The notes under the pieces were generated by a model that worked only from the letters and a program-made list of their open reading frames with translations, was not told where the DNA came from and ran no database searches. Positions 19,711 to 29,636 of a stretch of DNA of 64,000 nt are shown piece after piece (position 1 is the first letter of the stretch; every line of letters begins with the position of its first letter). The DNA is from Mycoplasmopsis citelli (GTDB lineage Bacteria > Bacillota_I > Bacilli_A > Mycoplasmatales > Metamycoplasmataceae), in the NCBI RefSeq assembly GCF_900660645.1, contig NZ_LR215036.1:1116001-1180000 (forward strand). The letters are read 5' to 3'. Both the position numbers and the translations under genes were made by a program.

Positions 19711-20075
19711 TGGTGGAGATGACGGGAGTCGAACCCGTGTCCACATGCAAATGCAGGTATGCTTCTACAGTTTAGTTAATTTTAATTAAGTTATTAAATC
19801 TCTAAATTAACAAAAGCTAATTTATAACTTTGACAAGTTTTCATGAATAAAACGTCACTTTATCCACTATCCTTTAGACCCACCAATCCAATAAAGGAGT
19901 TTTGGTTGATGACTTTGACGCTAATTAAAATGCGTAAGCAAAGGTTTGATTTTGTACCATCATTGATGGTGAAACTTGTTTAGATTTTCCGTTTATTGAA
20001 ACCTAGTAGTTTTTAAGGTGAACCACACCACTGCAACATACAAACACCCACACGTGTCGAAACCATTACATCCCC
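19711..20075 (-). ncRNA. ssrA: tmRNA
   Basis: tmRNA rescues stalled ribosomes and tags the unfinished protein. The 365-base RNA starts GGGGATGTAATGGTTTCGAC and ends with a T-arm-like GGGTTCGACTCCCGTC and encoded CCA, both typical of tmRNA. The probable tag frame starts at GGA about 80 bases in and reads GKSKQVSPSMM, then VQNQTFAYAF and TAA. The ending FAYAF differs from the usual ALAA but resembles mycoplasma tags, which are cleared by Lon. It follows smpB by 4 bases and may be processed from a smpB-ssrA transcript. The accessory island begins beyond its 3' end. Confidence 0.96.
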
Positions 20076-20079
20076 ATAA

Positions 20080-20517
20080 TTAAAGGTAATTTTTAATTGC
20101 TTTTTGTAATCTTTTATTTGTTTCTTCTTGAGCAAGTTTTTGACGTTTATCGTATTTTTTGAGTCCTTTAGCAAGAGCAATTTCCAGTTTAATTTTACCA
20201 TTTTTAAAATACATTTTTAGCGGAATTAAAGTTAAAGGTTGCGTTTCTAAAGTAAAGTTAATTTTAGCAATTTCACTTTTATGAAGTAATAATTTTCTAT
20301 CACGAAGTTCATCAACTTTTAAAAGCATGTATTTATTAAAATGAGCTTCTTTTAAAAACATTTCTCCTTTATAAATTGAACAATAAGCATTAGCTAAATT
20401 AACCTGACTTGCTCGTGCAGATTTAACTTCTCAACCCAAAAGAGAAATGCCAGCTTCATATTTATCTAAAATTTCATAATCACGAAAGGCTTTTTTATTG
20501 TTAGAGATAATCTTCAT
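20080..20517 (-). CDS. smpB: SsrA-binding protein
   Basis: SmpB binds the tRNA-like part of tmRNA and places it in the stalled ribosome's A site. The 145-residue protein has the OB-fold signature: [27 protein letters not shown] near residue 36 (Trp by UGA) and [13 protein letters not shown]. The basic C-terminal tail ([20 protein letters not shown]) inserts into the mRNA channel. The start at 20517 gives the conserved KIISNNKKA opening. It directly precedes ssrA, joining both parts of the trans-translation system in one unit. Confidence 0.95.
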
Positions 20518-20541
20518 AATAGTATATAAATTTTAACATTT

Positions 20542-20575
20542 AAAAAGCAAATCAGGGATAATTCCTGATTTGCTG
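20542..20575 (-). terminator. recA terminator
   Basis: Stem AGCAAATCAGG / CCTGATTTGCT with a 7-base loop, followed on the minus strand by TTTTTA, just after the recA stop. Confidence 0.85.
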
Positions 20576-20576
20576 G

Positions 20577-21542
20577 TTATAAATTTGTTGATAGTTTGGT
20601 TTTAATGTCAGGATTTTCAGTTAAAAAGTCTTTCATGGCTTTTTTACCTTGGGCAACGTTTTTGCCCTCATATGAATATCAAGCTCCTTTTTTAACTAAA
20701 TTTCCATTTTCAACACTTAAATCAATAATTTCACCAAGTGTGTCAATTCCTCGCGAGAATAAAATTTCACTAGTTCCGACTTTATATGGTGCTGAAAGTT
20801 TATTTTTAACCACTTTAAATTTCACTTCATTACCAATTGAATCCTTTCCGTCCCCTAAAACTCCGCCTTTGCGAACTTCAATTCGAATTGAAGAGTAAAA
20901 TTTTAAGGCTCTACCACCGGTAGTAGTTTCAGGATTTCCGAAAATAACTCCAACTTTTTCACGAATTTGATTAATAAAAATAACAGTGGTTTTATTTTTG
21001 TTTAAACTGGCGGTAATTTTTCGTAAAGCTTTAGACATCAAACGAGCTTGGAGACCAATTTGTTGGTCTCGCATTTCTCCATTTAATTCAGCTTCAGGAA
21101 CAAGTGCAGCAACTGAATCTACTACAATTAAATCCACATGCCCGCTTTTAGAAAGCAAATCAACAATTTCTAGAGCTTGCTCACCTGAATCAGGTTGTGA
21201 TAAAAGTAATGTATCGACATTTACTCCAATATTTTGTGCATAAACAGGATCAATTGAATGTTCAGCATCAATAAAAGCTGCTATCCCGCCATTTTTTTGC
21301 ACTTCAGCAATTGCGTGTAATGACAAAGTTGTTTTTCCACAACTTTCAGGTCCATAAATTTCAATAACTCTTCCCTTTGGAAACCCATTTATCCCTAATA
21401 ATTTATTTAAAACATAGCTTCCACTTGAGAATACTTCAGTATCCCCATAGGGAACATCTCCTAGAATCATTATTGATTCTGAACCGAAACGTTTTTCGAT
21501 TTCTTTTAAGGTATCTTTAATTAATTTTTGTTTGTCTTCCAT
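20577..21542 (-). CDS. recA: recombinase A
   Basis: RecA forms ATP-dependent filaments on single-stranded DNA and performs homologous strand exchange. The 321-residue protein carries Walker [11 protein letters not shown] near residue 66, Walker [11 protein letters not shown], and the L2-loop region [19 protein letters not shown]. It ends without the long acidic tail of E. coli RecA. A UGA Trp near the end (GAWYSYEG) means the protein runs to 20577. Homologous recombination by RecA is one possible route for exchange between the hsdS repeats upstream. Confidence 0.97.
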
Positions 21543-21631
21543 ACTAACTCCATTCAGTTAGTTAATATTATTTTAATCAAAAAAATTAAAAATAAAACTT
21601 TTACAGGATTTTTCCACCTTTTTAAATCAAA

Positions 21632-21661
21632 AACAAAACAAAAAGTGCCTTAAGCACTTCA
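21632..21661 (-). terminator. rpsO terminator
   Basis: AAGTGC / GCACTT stem with a 5-base loop followed by TTTGTTTTGTTTTT on the minus strand. Confidence 0.8.
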
Positions 21662-21928
21662 TTATTTACGAATTTTAAGTTCTTCAAGACATTTTAAATA
21701 TTCAGCTGGATTAGTTTTTTTAAGATGTTGTAATAATACTTTACGTTTAGCGATTTTTGCTAAGAAACCTCTTTTTGAGTGGTTATCTTTAGGATTGTTT
21801 TGGAAGTGTGGTTTTAAAAGTTCAATATCCTCAGTTAAAATCGCAATTTGAACAAACGCATTTCCAGTATCTTTTGGGTTTTTGCCGTATTTAGCAACTA
21901 ATTCAGCTTTTTTTTCTTTAGTAACCAT
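21662..21928 (-). CDS. rpsO: 30S ribosomal protein S15
   Basis: S15 binds the central domain of 16S rRNA early in 30S assembly and helps form the B4 intersubunit bridge. The 88-residue length is exact for the family, and the conserved ranges DTGNAFVQIAILTEDI, NPKDNHSKRGFLAKIAKRK and LLQHLKKTNPAEY are present. A good AAGGAG precedes the ATG. It appears to be a single-gene unit ending in its own hairpin. Confidence 0.97.
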   Translation of the reverse strand: MVTKEKKAELVAKYGKNPKDTGNAFVQIAILTEDIELLKPHFQNNPKDNHSKRGFLAKIAKRKVLLQHLKKTNPAEYLKCLEELKIRK

Positions 21929-22017
21929 AATTATCTCCTTAATTATGTTTTAAACATAGTTAAAATATTTATTTTTTAACCAAGTTTAAAATTTATGTTT
22001 TCAATTTTGTTAATTTA

Positions 22018-22854
22018 TTATATCAAGTTTTTGTTTTTTATAAAATAAGATTTGGCTTTTTGGATATCTTCTTCACTAACAATATCGTTTGGTTTTGAAG
22101 TAATTGTTTTAATTTTAGTTATTAACTCCACTAAAAGTCTCTGTTTTTGCGGAAATTTGGTGTCTTTATCAATTAAATAAATATATTTATTAGAATCTAA
22201 AGATTGATGAATTACTCCATAATAAACCATAATTGGACTTTTAATTAAAACAACATAAATCCCACTATGAAGTGGAGTGAGTTTTTGACTAACTTCAAGA
22301 AGATTTGGAGCATTGAAAGTTCCTGAAAAAGCATAATTTCTTGGCAATAGTAAATTGAGTTTTTCAATATCTCCAAATTCTAAAAGATCTTTAAGATCTT
22401 TGGTGCTAATTTTAACATTTTTTACTTTATATAAATCTAAAACACTTACTTTGGCATTTGGGAGAATTTGAGCAATATCTTCTGCAACATATTTTGCTCC
22501 TTTCCCAAATTTAAAATCCTTTCCAACGGTAATATTAACTGCTTTATTTAAAAAGATTTTTTCTAAAAAATCTTTTCCATCCATAAGTGAAACTTTTGAA
22601 AAATTTAATTCAATAACTCCATCAATACCTAATGAAGATAAGGTGGTATATTTTGCAAAATTATCAGTAAAAAAATATTTGCCAAATTTAGGCATTAATT
22701 CTTCATTATTAAAGCAAATAATAATTTTTCTCCCTGAATTTGTGGAAATATTTTTTAATAACTGAAAATGACCTAGATGAAAAGATTCAAATGAACCAAT
22801 AATAAAACTATCATTATCTTGAACTTCAAAATTATCAATATTATAAATAATCAT
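22018..22854 (-). CDS. ribF: FAD synthetase (RibF), flavokinase part degenerate
   Basis: RibF makes FMN from riboflavin and then FAD from FMN. The N-terminal nucleotidyltransferase is recognisable: GSFESFHLGHFQLL contains the HxGH site, and ISTKDLKDLLEFGDI matches the family's adenylylation motif. The C-terminal region (about 190-278), where riboflavin kinase should lie, lacks the usual GxxLGxPTAN nucleotide motif and is weakly conserved (NAPNLLEVSQK). The protein may keep only FMN adenylyltransferase activity. It is the third gene of truB-HAD-ribF, starting 4 bases after the HAD stop. Confidence 0.8.
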   Translation of the reverse strand: MIIYNIDNFEVQDNDSFIIGSFESFHLGHFQLLKNISTNSGRKIIICFNNEELMPKFGKYFFTDNFAKYTTLSSLGIDGVIELNFSKVSLMDGKDFLEKIFLNKAVNITVGKDFKFGKGAKYVAEDIAQILPNAKVSVLDLYKVKNVKISTKDLKDLLEFGDIEKLNLLLPRNYAFSGTFNAPNLLEVSQKLTPLHSGIYVVLIKSPIMVYYGVIHQSLDSNKYIYLIDKDTKFPQKQRLLVELITKIKTITSKPNDIVSEEDIQKAKSYFIKNKNLI

Positions 22855-22858
22855 ATTT

Positions 22859-23671
22859 TTAAATAATCTTTAACTCTTTAAGTTTTAAGTATACACCCTG
22901 GTATTCACAATCAATAGCAACATCTTTTGCAACACTTTTAAGCTTTTCGCTTGCTCGTTCCATGGCCACTCCATATCCAGCATCACGAATCATCTCAAAA
23001 TCATTAGATCCATCCCCAAAAGTAATTAATTCTTCAGTGCTAATTCCTAATTTTTGGCATAAATAATTAATAGTGTAAAACTTATTGATATTCTTAGGTA
23101 AAATGAATAATCCTCTGGTTCAAATTGAATTTACTTCCATTGATAAGTTATGTTTTTCAATGTAATCATTAATTCTTTGAATTAGTTCTTGTGGATTTTC
23201 TCTGTTAATGGTAATTAAAAACAAATTATCATGGCTAAGTAATTCTTCATCAAAATCCACGTAATTATGGGCATTTGGTCCAACAAATCAACTTTCTAAA
23301 TTTAAATTCGGAGACTTAAACACCTTATCAAAATCTGAAATTGAAATTCCTTTAATATCATCTTTAAATTCATGATAAACTTGAATAACTTCTTCTTTAA
23401 TTAAAGTTTTTTTAAAAAGAAACTCTTTTTTAGCAACATCTCAAATAAAAGAACCGTTTGATCCAATAAAATAATCAGGCTTAAGTTGTTCTAAAAAATC
23501 TCCAATAGTTGCAAATTCTCTTGCTGTAGCTAAAACGGTAATGATGTTTTGCTCCTTTAATTGAGCAAACATATTTTTAGTTTCAAGTCCAAAATGTATT
23601 TGTGAATTTGGAAGTAAAGTTCCATCAACATCAAAAGCTGCCATTTTAATTTTTCCGTGTAGTGTTTTCAT
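22859..23671 (-). CDS. Cof-type HAD phosphatase
   Basis: This 270-residue haloacid-dehalogenase-superfamily hydrolase would remove phosphate from small metabolites such as sugar phosphates or flavin intermediates. The nucleophile motif AFDVDGTLL lies near residue 15. A Thr-containing motif II (TVLATAREF) follows at about residue 50. The late FGDGSNDFEMI motif supplies the Mg2+-binding acidic residues. Its ATG abuts the truB stop and it is followed by ribF, so a role in flavin dephosphorylation is conceivable but not shown. Substrate specificity cannot be read. Confidence 0.85.
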
Positions 23672-24505
23672 TTATATCCTTTCTAATAATACTTTTTTAG
23701 GGTAGTATTTGTTGTTTTTAACTTCACCAACTGAAATAATTTGAGAGTTTTTAACAACTAAATATTGCCCATTTTCTTTTAAAATTTCAAATTCATTTCC
23801 GTTTTTGAGTTTTTGTTCTTGGTGAAAATTTATTTCAAAAGTTGGAAAGTTGATTAACTTTTGAAAATCTATTTCGTCATACTCATTTTCTGGTAAGTTT
23901 TCTAAACTAATTTCTCCAATTTTTATGCGTTTTAGTTTAGTCATTACACAAGTAGTGTCTAAAAAGAATGCAATATCGCGTAAAATTGAACGTACATATC
24001 CGCCTGAAGAAATTTTCATTTCAAATTCAGCAATGTAATTTTGCTCATCAAAATTAAGTAATTTTAAATAATGAATTTGAATTTTTTGTGGTTTAACTTC
24101 AAAATCAATATTTTCTCGAAGCAGTTGATGAGCTCTTATTCCATTAATTTTTTTTGCACTTAATTTAGGTGGAATTTGTTCACTCTGAGCAGAAACGTAC
24201 TTAATAGCTTCTTGTAATTGCTCTTTTGTAAATTCCTTTTTTCCACTAAATTGTGGAGTATTATTATAATTATCCAGCGAATTACTTTCATAAAAAAACT
24301 GACATTGTGCAATATATGTTTTAGTAGTGTGAGAAATATATTCAAGTAGTTTAGTATCTTGATGAGTGGCGATAATTAACAATCCACTTGCAAGCGGATC
24401 AAGAGTTCCAGTATGCCCAATTTTTTTAGTATTTAATTTTTGGCCAAGTTTGCGTACCTGTGCATTGCAAAAAACATTAGAAGGCTTATTAAATCTTAAA
24501 AACAT
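23672..24505 (-). CDS. truB: tRNA pseudouridine-55 synthase
   Basis: TruB isomerises U55 to pseudouridine in the T-loop of tRNAs. The 277-residue protein contains the catalytic motif HTGTLDPLASGLL, whose Asp is the nucleophile, and later SSGGYVRSILRDI, the substrate-loop signature. The C-terminal 60 residues resemble a shortened PUA-like end. An AGGAGG before the ATG at 24505 confirms the start. It heads the truB-HAD-ribF operon and diverges from gmk. Confidence 0.96.
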   Translation of the reverse strand: MFLRFNKPSNVFCNAQVRKLGQKLNTKKIGHTGTLDPLASGLLIIATHQDTKLLEYISHTTKTYIAQCQFFYESNSLDNYNNTPQFSGKKEFTKEQLQEAIKYVSAQSEQIPPKLSAKKINGIRAHQLLRENIDFEVKPQKIQIHYLKLLNFDEQNYIAEFEMKISSGGYVRSILRDIAFFLDTTCVMTKLKRIKIGEISLENLPENEYDEIDFQKLINFPTFEINFHQEQKLKNGNEFEILKENGQYLVVKNSQIISVGEVKNNKYYPKKVLLERI

Positions 24506-24589
24506 AATACCTCCTATTTAACTATTTAATTTTACTAAATTTTAAGTGCTTTAGAATTTAAAGCTTTTTATTTATGCTCGAAAAATTGG

Positions 24590-24595
24590 TATAAT
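24590..24595 (+). promoter_or_regulatory. -10 box of the gmk operon
   Basis: TATAAT ends 11 bases before the gmk ATG. No ribosome-binding site is present between, so the transcript leader would be only a few bases. Confidence 0.55.
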
Positions 24596-24606
24596 AAATT
24601 ACAATT

Positions 24607-25215
24607 ATGGCACAAAAAGGTAAACCAATTATCATTTTTACAGGACCTAGTGGAGTTGGAAAAGGAACAGTAGAAAGATTGCTTTTTGATTTTGAGGAAT
24701 TAAATTTATATCTTTCGTGTTCTGCAACTACCCGCAAACCTCGAGAAGGTGAAATTAATGGGATTCACTATCATTTTATTAGCGTAGATGATTTTAGACA
24801 TAAAATCAAATCACGCAAGTTTATTGAATTCTCATATCATTTTAACAACTATTATGGAACACTGTACTCTGAACTTGATAAAATCCATGCAAAAAACCGT
24901 GTGCCTATGCTTGAAATTGAAACTCGTGGAGCAAAACAAGTTATTGAAAAATTGTTAAAAAATAATGAGCATAATTACAATCTCATTACCATTTTTTTAG
25001 CTCCCCCTTCAGTTGAAGAACTCAAAAAACGCATTATTAATCGAGGAACTGAAACTAGCGAAGTTATCAAAGCTCGTTTACAAAAAGCTAGCGAAGAACT
25101 CAATGAAGCAAATATTTTTAAATACACAATTATTAACGACATTCCGGAGCGAGCCGCAGAAGAAATTCGTAACATTTTACATAAAGAATTAGGAATTAAT
25201 GATTATAGCAAGTAA
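24607..25215 (+). CDS. gmk: guanylate kinase
   Basis: Gmk phosphorylates GMP to GDP with ATP in purine salvage. The 202-residue length fits the family. The P-loop TGPSGVGKGT is at residues 13-22, with the GMP-binding SATTRKPREGEINGIHYHF and the lid RGTETSEVIKARL. Translation appears to begin without a Shine-Dalgarno. The gene opens a run of closely packed genes (gmk, PP2C, kinase, rsgA, rpe), an arrangement common in Firmicutes and mollicutes. Confidence 0.97.
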   Translation: MAQKGKPIIIFTGPSGVGKGTVERLLFDFEELNLYLSCSATTRKPREGEINGIHYHFISVDDFRHKIKSRKFIEFSYHFNNYYGTLYSELDKIHAKNRVPMLEIETRGAKQVIEKLLKNNEHNYNLITIFLAPPSVEELKKRIINRGTETSEVIKARLQKASEELNEANIFKYTIINDIPERAAEEIRNILHKELGINDYSK

Positions 25216-25957
25216 ATCAATTAAAGGAAACTATCGCTCAAAAAATGATGATCGAATAGGGGTTTTTGAAAACGAATGAGCTACTTTAGCAATTTTATGC
25301 GATGGAATTGGCGGCTATTCAGGGGGAGATATTGCAGCTAATATTGTTGTTTCTGAGTTCGGAATTAATTTCCAAAAAGAATTTAAATTCACCGAATTTA
25401 CACAAATTGAGCAATGAGTAGACAAAACCGTATTCAAATGTCGAAGTTTAATTAAAAAGGCTGCATTACAAAACAAAATTACTCAAAACATGGGAACTAC
25501 CTTAACTGGAGCCATTATTTTACCAACTCAACAAAAAGCACTTTTATTTAATTCTGGAGATTCAAGAGTTTATATTTTAACTAAAAATAAAAACTTAATT
25601 CAAGCAACAAAAGATAATAATGTTGAAAATAAGCTTATTGAAGAAGGACATAGCATTGAAGTTGCTAAGAAAAATCCGCTTGCTTCATACTTAACATCTG
25701 CAGTAGGATTAAATATTAAAACCACAATTCATTTTGAAGAAATTGAAAGTGAAATTTATCAAAAAATTGCTAAATTTCTTATTACTAGTGATGGAGTGCA
25801 TAGTTTTTTATACTTAATGGAGCTTCAACATATTTTAAATATGGAGCTTACCCCAAATGAGCAAATTGATGAACTTTTAGAGCGGGCTACTCTAGCTGAA
25901 TCTACCGATAATATAAGTGCAATTATTATCGATATGGAGCATAAAGATGAAAAATAA
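25199..25957 (+). CDS. PP2C-family protein phosphatase
   Basis: This metal-dependent Ser/Thr phosphatase would reverse the work of the kinase encoded next. The 252-residue protein shows the PP2C motifs in order: NYRSKNDDR near residue 10, LCDGIGGYSGGD near 33 with the Mg/Mn-binding Asp and Gly, FNSGDSRVYIL near 120, SAVGLN, LITSDGVH and STDNISAI at the end with the last metal-binding Asp. It overlaps gmk by 17 bases and the kinase by 11, so the three are translationally coupled. Confidence 0.93.
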
Positions 25958-26927
25958 ATATATTTTAGAAAGTTCAAAAGTTCATCAAAAATATCAAATT
26001 GAAAAACTCATTGGCTCAGGCGGAATGGGTTCGGTTTTTTTGGTCCATCCAAAAAATAATCCAAATCAAAAATTTGCCTTAAAATATTATAAAAACGCAA
26101 TGCAAACAAATAATGCCCTTCGATTTAAATCTGAAGCTCATTTACTTGATAAAATAAGTAGCAAATTTATTCCTAAATTTGAAGAATTTTACGAAGATGA
26201 AGCAGAAATGTTTTATGTAATGGAATACATTCAAGGAGAAACACTAAGCAATTTACTAGCTAAAAAAGGTCGTCTAGATACCCGTAGAGCTATTAATTAT
26301 ATGAAGCAAATTAACGAAGGTATTGGAGAATTACATGTTTTTAATATCATCCATCGAGATATTAAAAGTCAAAATATCATTGTAACGAAAAATCAAGAAA
26401 TTAAAATTGTTGATTTAGGAATTTCATTAACTCCTAATTCTCAAAGAATCACAAAAACTAGTACAGTTGTCTGTTCGCCTTATTATGCAGCTCCTGAAAT
26501 TAATTCTAAAATTACTAAAGCCGTTGATATTTATGCTCTAGGAATAGTCTTTTTTGAAATGCTAACTGGAAAATATCCTTTTAAAGGAAAAGATGAATAC
26601 GAAACAATTAAAATGCACAAAGAAAAAACTTTCCCTAACATTCGTGAATTTATTGATGTCCCATGATCAATTCATAATATTATTGCAAAAGCAGTAGCTA
26701 AAGACCCTAAAAAACGTTATGAAAACGTTTGGCAATTTAATAAGGATTTAAGTAAAGCACTAACTCCAGAAGGAAAAGCAGAAAAACCTTTAAATATTAA
26801 AACATTACAGGTTCAAAAAAGTAAAGATTTATTTTTTGCTTCAAATAAATTTTTACTTTTTGGTCTGATTTTTGTGCTTTTAGTAATTATCAATGTTTTA
26901 ATTTTAATGTTTGTCGGTGTAAAATAG
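25947..26927 (+). CDS. membrane Ser/Thr protein kinase (PrkC-like, no PASTA)
   Basis: This Hanks-type kinase phosphorylates proteins on Ser or Thr. Its 326 residues include GSGGMGSVFLV (glycine loop), ALKYY (ATP-binding Lys), HRDIKSQNI (catalytic loop) and a DLG in place of DFG (VDLGIS). YYAAPEI ends the activation segment. A single transmembrane helix closes the protein (LLFGLIFVLLVIINVLIL) with almost nothing outside. The PASTA repeats of PrkC/Stk from walled relatives are absent, as expected without peptidoglycan. Its partner phosphatase overlaps its start. Confidence 0.93.
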
Positions 26928-26935
26928 GTGATTGA

Positions 26936-27778
26936 ATGCAAGGAAAAATTTTTAGTATTATAGGCGGAATTTACACTGTTAAATTAGCTAATGGGGCATT
27001 AATTAAAATTCCAGGAGCTGGTAAATTAAGGTATTTAAATTTAACTCCTTTAGTTGGAGATAATATCATTGTGGAAAATGATCAAGTATCACAAATTTTG
27101 CCTCGTAAAAATGAGTTTATCCGTCCAAAAGTAGCTAATATTGACCAAATGATCTTACTAATGTCTTTTAAGGAACCACAATTTAGTAGTTTTTTACTTG
27201 ATAAATATTTAAGCATTGTGGAAAATAAAAAAATCAATCCAATTTTGTTTTTTACTAAAGCTGATTTAGAAATTGATATTAATATTTTTCAAAAATATCA
27301 AAATATGGGCTATTTATGTTATTTAATTAATAATAACAATCCAACTTATATTAATGAAGTAAAATCAATTTTCAAAGACAAATACTCAGTATTTATGGGA
27401 CAAACAGGTGTTGGAAAAACTACTACCATTAACAAATTAAGTAATAATAATTATCAAACTCAAGCGATATCAAAAGCACTCGGAAGAGGGAAACATACTA
27501 CTAGAGCAATTCATATTACTGAATTTAACAATGGTTATTTAGTTGATACTCCGGGTTTTTCATCGCTAGATTTAGATATGGATAAATATCAATTGGCCCG
27601 TAGTTTCAAGGAATTTGATATTTTAGCTCAAAGGTGTAAGTTTCGCTCATGTTTACATATTAATGAAGCTACTGAGATGTGTGCCATTAAACAAGCAATA
27701 AATACAGCAAAAATCCCTCAGTTTCGATATGATAATTATTTAAAATTACAATCCCAACTTACAGAAAAGGAAAAATAA
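26936..27778 (+). CDS. rsgA: ribosome small-subunit maturation GTPase
   Basis: RsgA is a circularly permuted GTPase that checks late 30S assembly. In the 280-residue protein an OB-fold (about 1-65) is followed by the permuted G motifs: FFTKADL (G4), then GQTGVGKTTTIN (G1), then DTPGFSS (G3). The C-terminal zinc site CKFRSCLHINEATEMC matches the family's CxnCxHx5C. The stop codon overlaps the rpe start as TAATG. Confidence 0.96.
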   Translation: MQGKIFSIIGGIYTVKLANGALIKIPGAGKLRYLNLTPLVGDNIIVENDQVSQILPRKNEFIRPKVANIDQMILLMSFKEPQFSSFLLDKYLSIVENKKINPILFFTKADLEIDINIFQKYQNMGYLCYLINNNNPTYINEVKSIFKDKYSVFMGQTGVGKTTTINKLSNNNYQTQAISKALGRGKHTTRAIHITEFNNGYLVDTPGFSSLDLDMDKYQLARSFKEFDILAQRCKFRSCLHINEATEMCAIKQAINTAKIPQFRYDNYLKLQSQLTEKEK

Positions 27779-28446
27779 TGAAAAAATATGTAACTCCCAG
27801 TCTACTAAATGTACCAGAAAATCAGCGTTTAAGTATGGCAAAAACTTTAATTGAGCAAGGAATAAAATGAATTCATTATGATATTATGGATGGTGAATTT
27901 GTTCCAAATAATGCTATTGAAGTTAGTGAAATTATTAACATTGATAAAAATGCTCCTAAGCATTTTAAAGATGCTCATTTAATGGTCACTGATCCATATT
28001 TATATGCTAATTTACTTAGTGATTATGTCGATTTAATTACTTTTCATTATGAAGCAATAGTTGATGATACTGATGAGTTTTTAAATTATTTAATCGAAAA
28101 CAAAGATCAATTAAAAATTGGGCTTGCAATTAAACCTAATACTCCTGTAGAAAGTATTAAGGAATTTTTGCCACATTTAGCTCTAGTTTTAGTTATGTCT
28201 GTTGAACCTGGTAAGGGAGGACAAACATTTATTTCTGGATCTGTAAATAAAATCAGAGAACTTAAAAATATTCGTGCAGCTAAAGCTTATCAATATTTAA
28301 TTCAAGTTGATGGTGGGATAAATGATCAAACCGGACCGCTTTGCTTTAAAGCAGGAGCTGATGCTTGCGTAGCTGGAACTTATTTAGTTTTTGAGCCTAC
28401 AAAAGAAAGAATTAACACAATTTTAGGTCGTAAATATCAAAATTAG
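27778..28446 (+). CDS. rpe: ribulose-phosphate 3-epimerase
   Basis: Rpe interconverts ribulose 5-phosphate and xylulose 5-phosphate in the pentose phosphate pathway. The 222-residue TIM-barrel shows TPSLLN at the start, WIHYDIMDGEFVPN (metal-binding His/Asp), HLMVTDP, VEPGKGGQTF (phosphate binding) and QVDGGIN. It overlaps rsgA by one base and ends the gmk operon, before a strong terminator. A UGA Trp is at codon 37. Confidence 0.96.
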
Positions 28447-28474
28447 AAATTTCTGCTTTTATAAATTAACCATT

Positions 28475-28514
28475 AATACAAGAACAAATAATTTTTATTG
28501 TTCTTGTATTTTTA
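28475..28514 (+). terminator. terminator of the gmk-rpe operon
   Basis: A 13-base perfect stem (AATACAAGAACAA / TTGTTCTTGTATT) with an A/T loop and a T run. It isolates the ATPase-protease cassette that follows. Confidence 0.88.
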
Positions 28515-28520
28515 TAAAAA

Positions 28521-28577
28521 ATGTCCCAAAATATATTTATTTGTCCCTTATGTGGTAAAATTTTAATGGATAAATAG
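28521..28577 (+). CDS. possible 18-residue peptide with CPLC motif
   Basis: An ATG directly after the rpe terminator opens 18 codons encoding MSQNIFICPLCGKILMDK. The CPLCG resembles half of a zinc ribbon. There is no convincing ribosome-binding site and the stop is 18 bases before the ATPase start. It may be a leader peptide, the stub of a lost zinc-ribbon protein, or chance. Confidence 0.2.
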   Translation: MSQNIFICPLCGKILMDK

Positions 28578-28595
28578 GAAAATGGAGAGAGCAAA

Positions 28596-29630
28596 ATGAA
28601 AAAAGCTAACGTTATTAATTTAATAAAGTATTATAGTGAAAAAAATGATTGAGCTTTCAGAAATGAAGCTTATCAAATCGCAAGTGAATTTGACAAAATA
28701 GGAGATTATCAATTAGCCGAATATGTTATGTCTTTGCTCTCTGGACAAAACACTTTTGTTCCACAAATAAATGAAAAATACTCAAGTTTTGTTAAAAAAG
28801 TTTCTGTGAATACTGATCCATTACCTATTCCTGATGCTATAAATAATGATATTTTAGGAATAATTAATGTAGCCGCAAAACAAATAGCAATAAACAAATT
28901 TTTATTTCAAGGTCCTCCTGGAACAGGAAAAACAGAAAGCGCAAAACAAATAGCAAGAATACTAAAAAGAGATCTGTTTATTGTTGATTTTACAACTTTA
29001 ATTGATAGTAAATTAGGGCAAACAGGAAAAAATATTGCTCAATTATTTTATGAAATTAATAGCTTAAACGCTCCTGAAAAAGCAGTAATTTTATTTGACG
29101 AAATTGATGCTTTAGCTTTAGATCGGACACATTCTGATGACCATAGAGAAATGGGAAGAGCAACTACAACTGTTTTAAATGGACTAGATAATTTAAATGA
29201 AAAAATTGTACTAATTGCCACAACTAATCTTTATAAACATTTTGAGAAAGCTTTAATAAGAAGATTTGATTATGTAATTGATTTTAGTAGATATACCCGT
29301 GAAGACTTAATTGAAATATCAGAAATTATTTTAAATAGCTATTTATCAAAATTCAAAACCGCTAATCGAAATATGCGTTTATTTAAAAAAATAATCTCCT
29401 TAATGAAAGATATACCTCTTCCAGGTGAATTAAAAAATTTAATAAAAACATCCTTAGCATTTAGTTCACCAAGTGATGGTGATGATTATTTTAGAAGAAT
29501 ATATAAAATTGCATGTAATGAGGATATAAACGATCTTAAAACATTACAAAAACAAGGTTTTACTTTAAGAGAAATAGAAATACTTACAGGGGTTTCAAAA
29601 AGTAAAGCATCCAGAGATTTGAAGGAGTAA
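28596..29630 (+). CDS. ietA: AAA+ ATPase, IetA-like
   Basis: This 344-residue AAA+ ATPase pairs with the protease gene 6 bases downstream. After an N-terminal helical region (1-80) the ATPase domain shows Walker A GPPGTGKT at residues 106-113, Walker B VILFDEID at 164-171, a sensor-like LIATTN and an arginine-finger-like RRFDYVI. The last 25 residues look like a helix-turn-helix (FTLREIEILTGVSKSKASRD). AAA ATPase plus subtilisin-like protease is the arrangement of IetAS, described as a plasmid toxin-antitoxin pair in Agrobacterium and later reported as antiphage. By analogy this protein would restrain or direct the protease. GGAGAG precedes the ATG. Confidence 0.75.
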
Positions 29631-29636
29631 TAAATA

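Noticed and set aside
20596-21243. Plus-strand open frames inside recA
   Set aside because: Antisense shadows of a conserved gene with no ribosome-binding site or recognisable protein.
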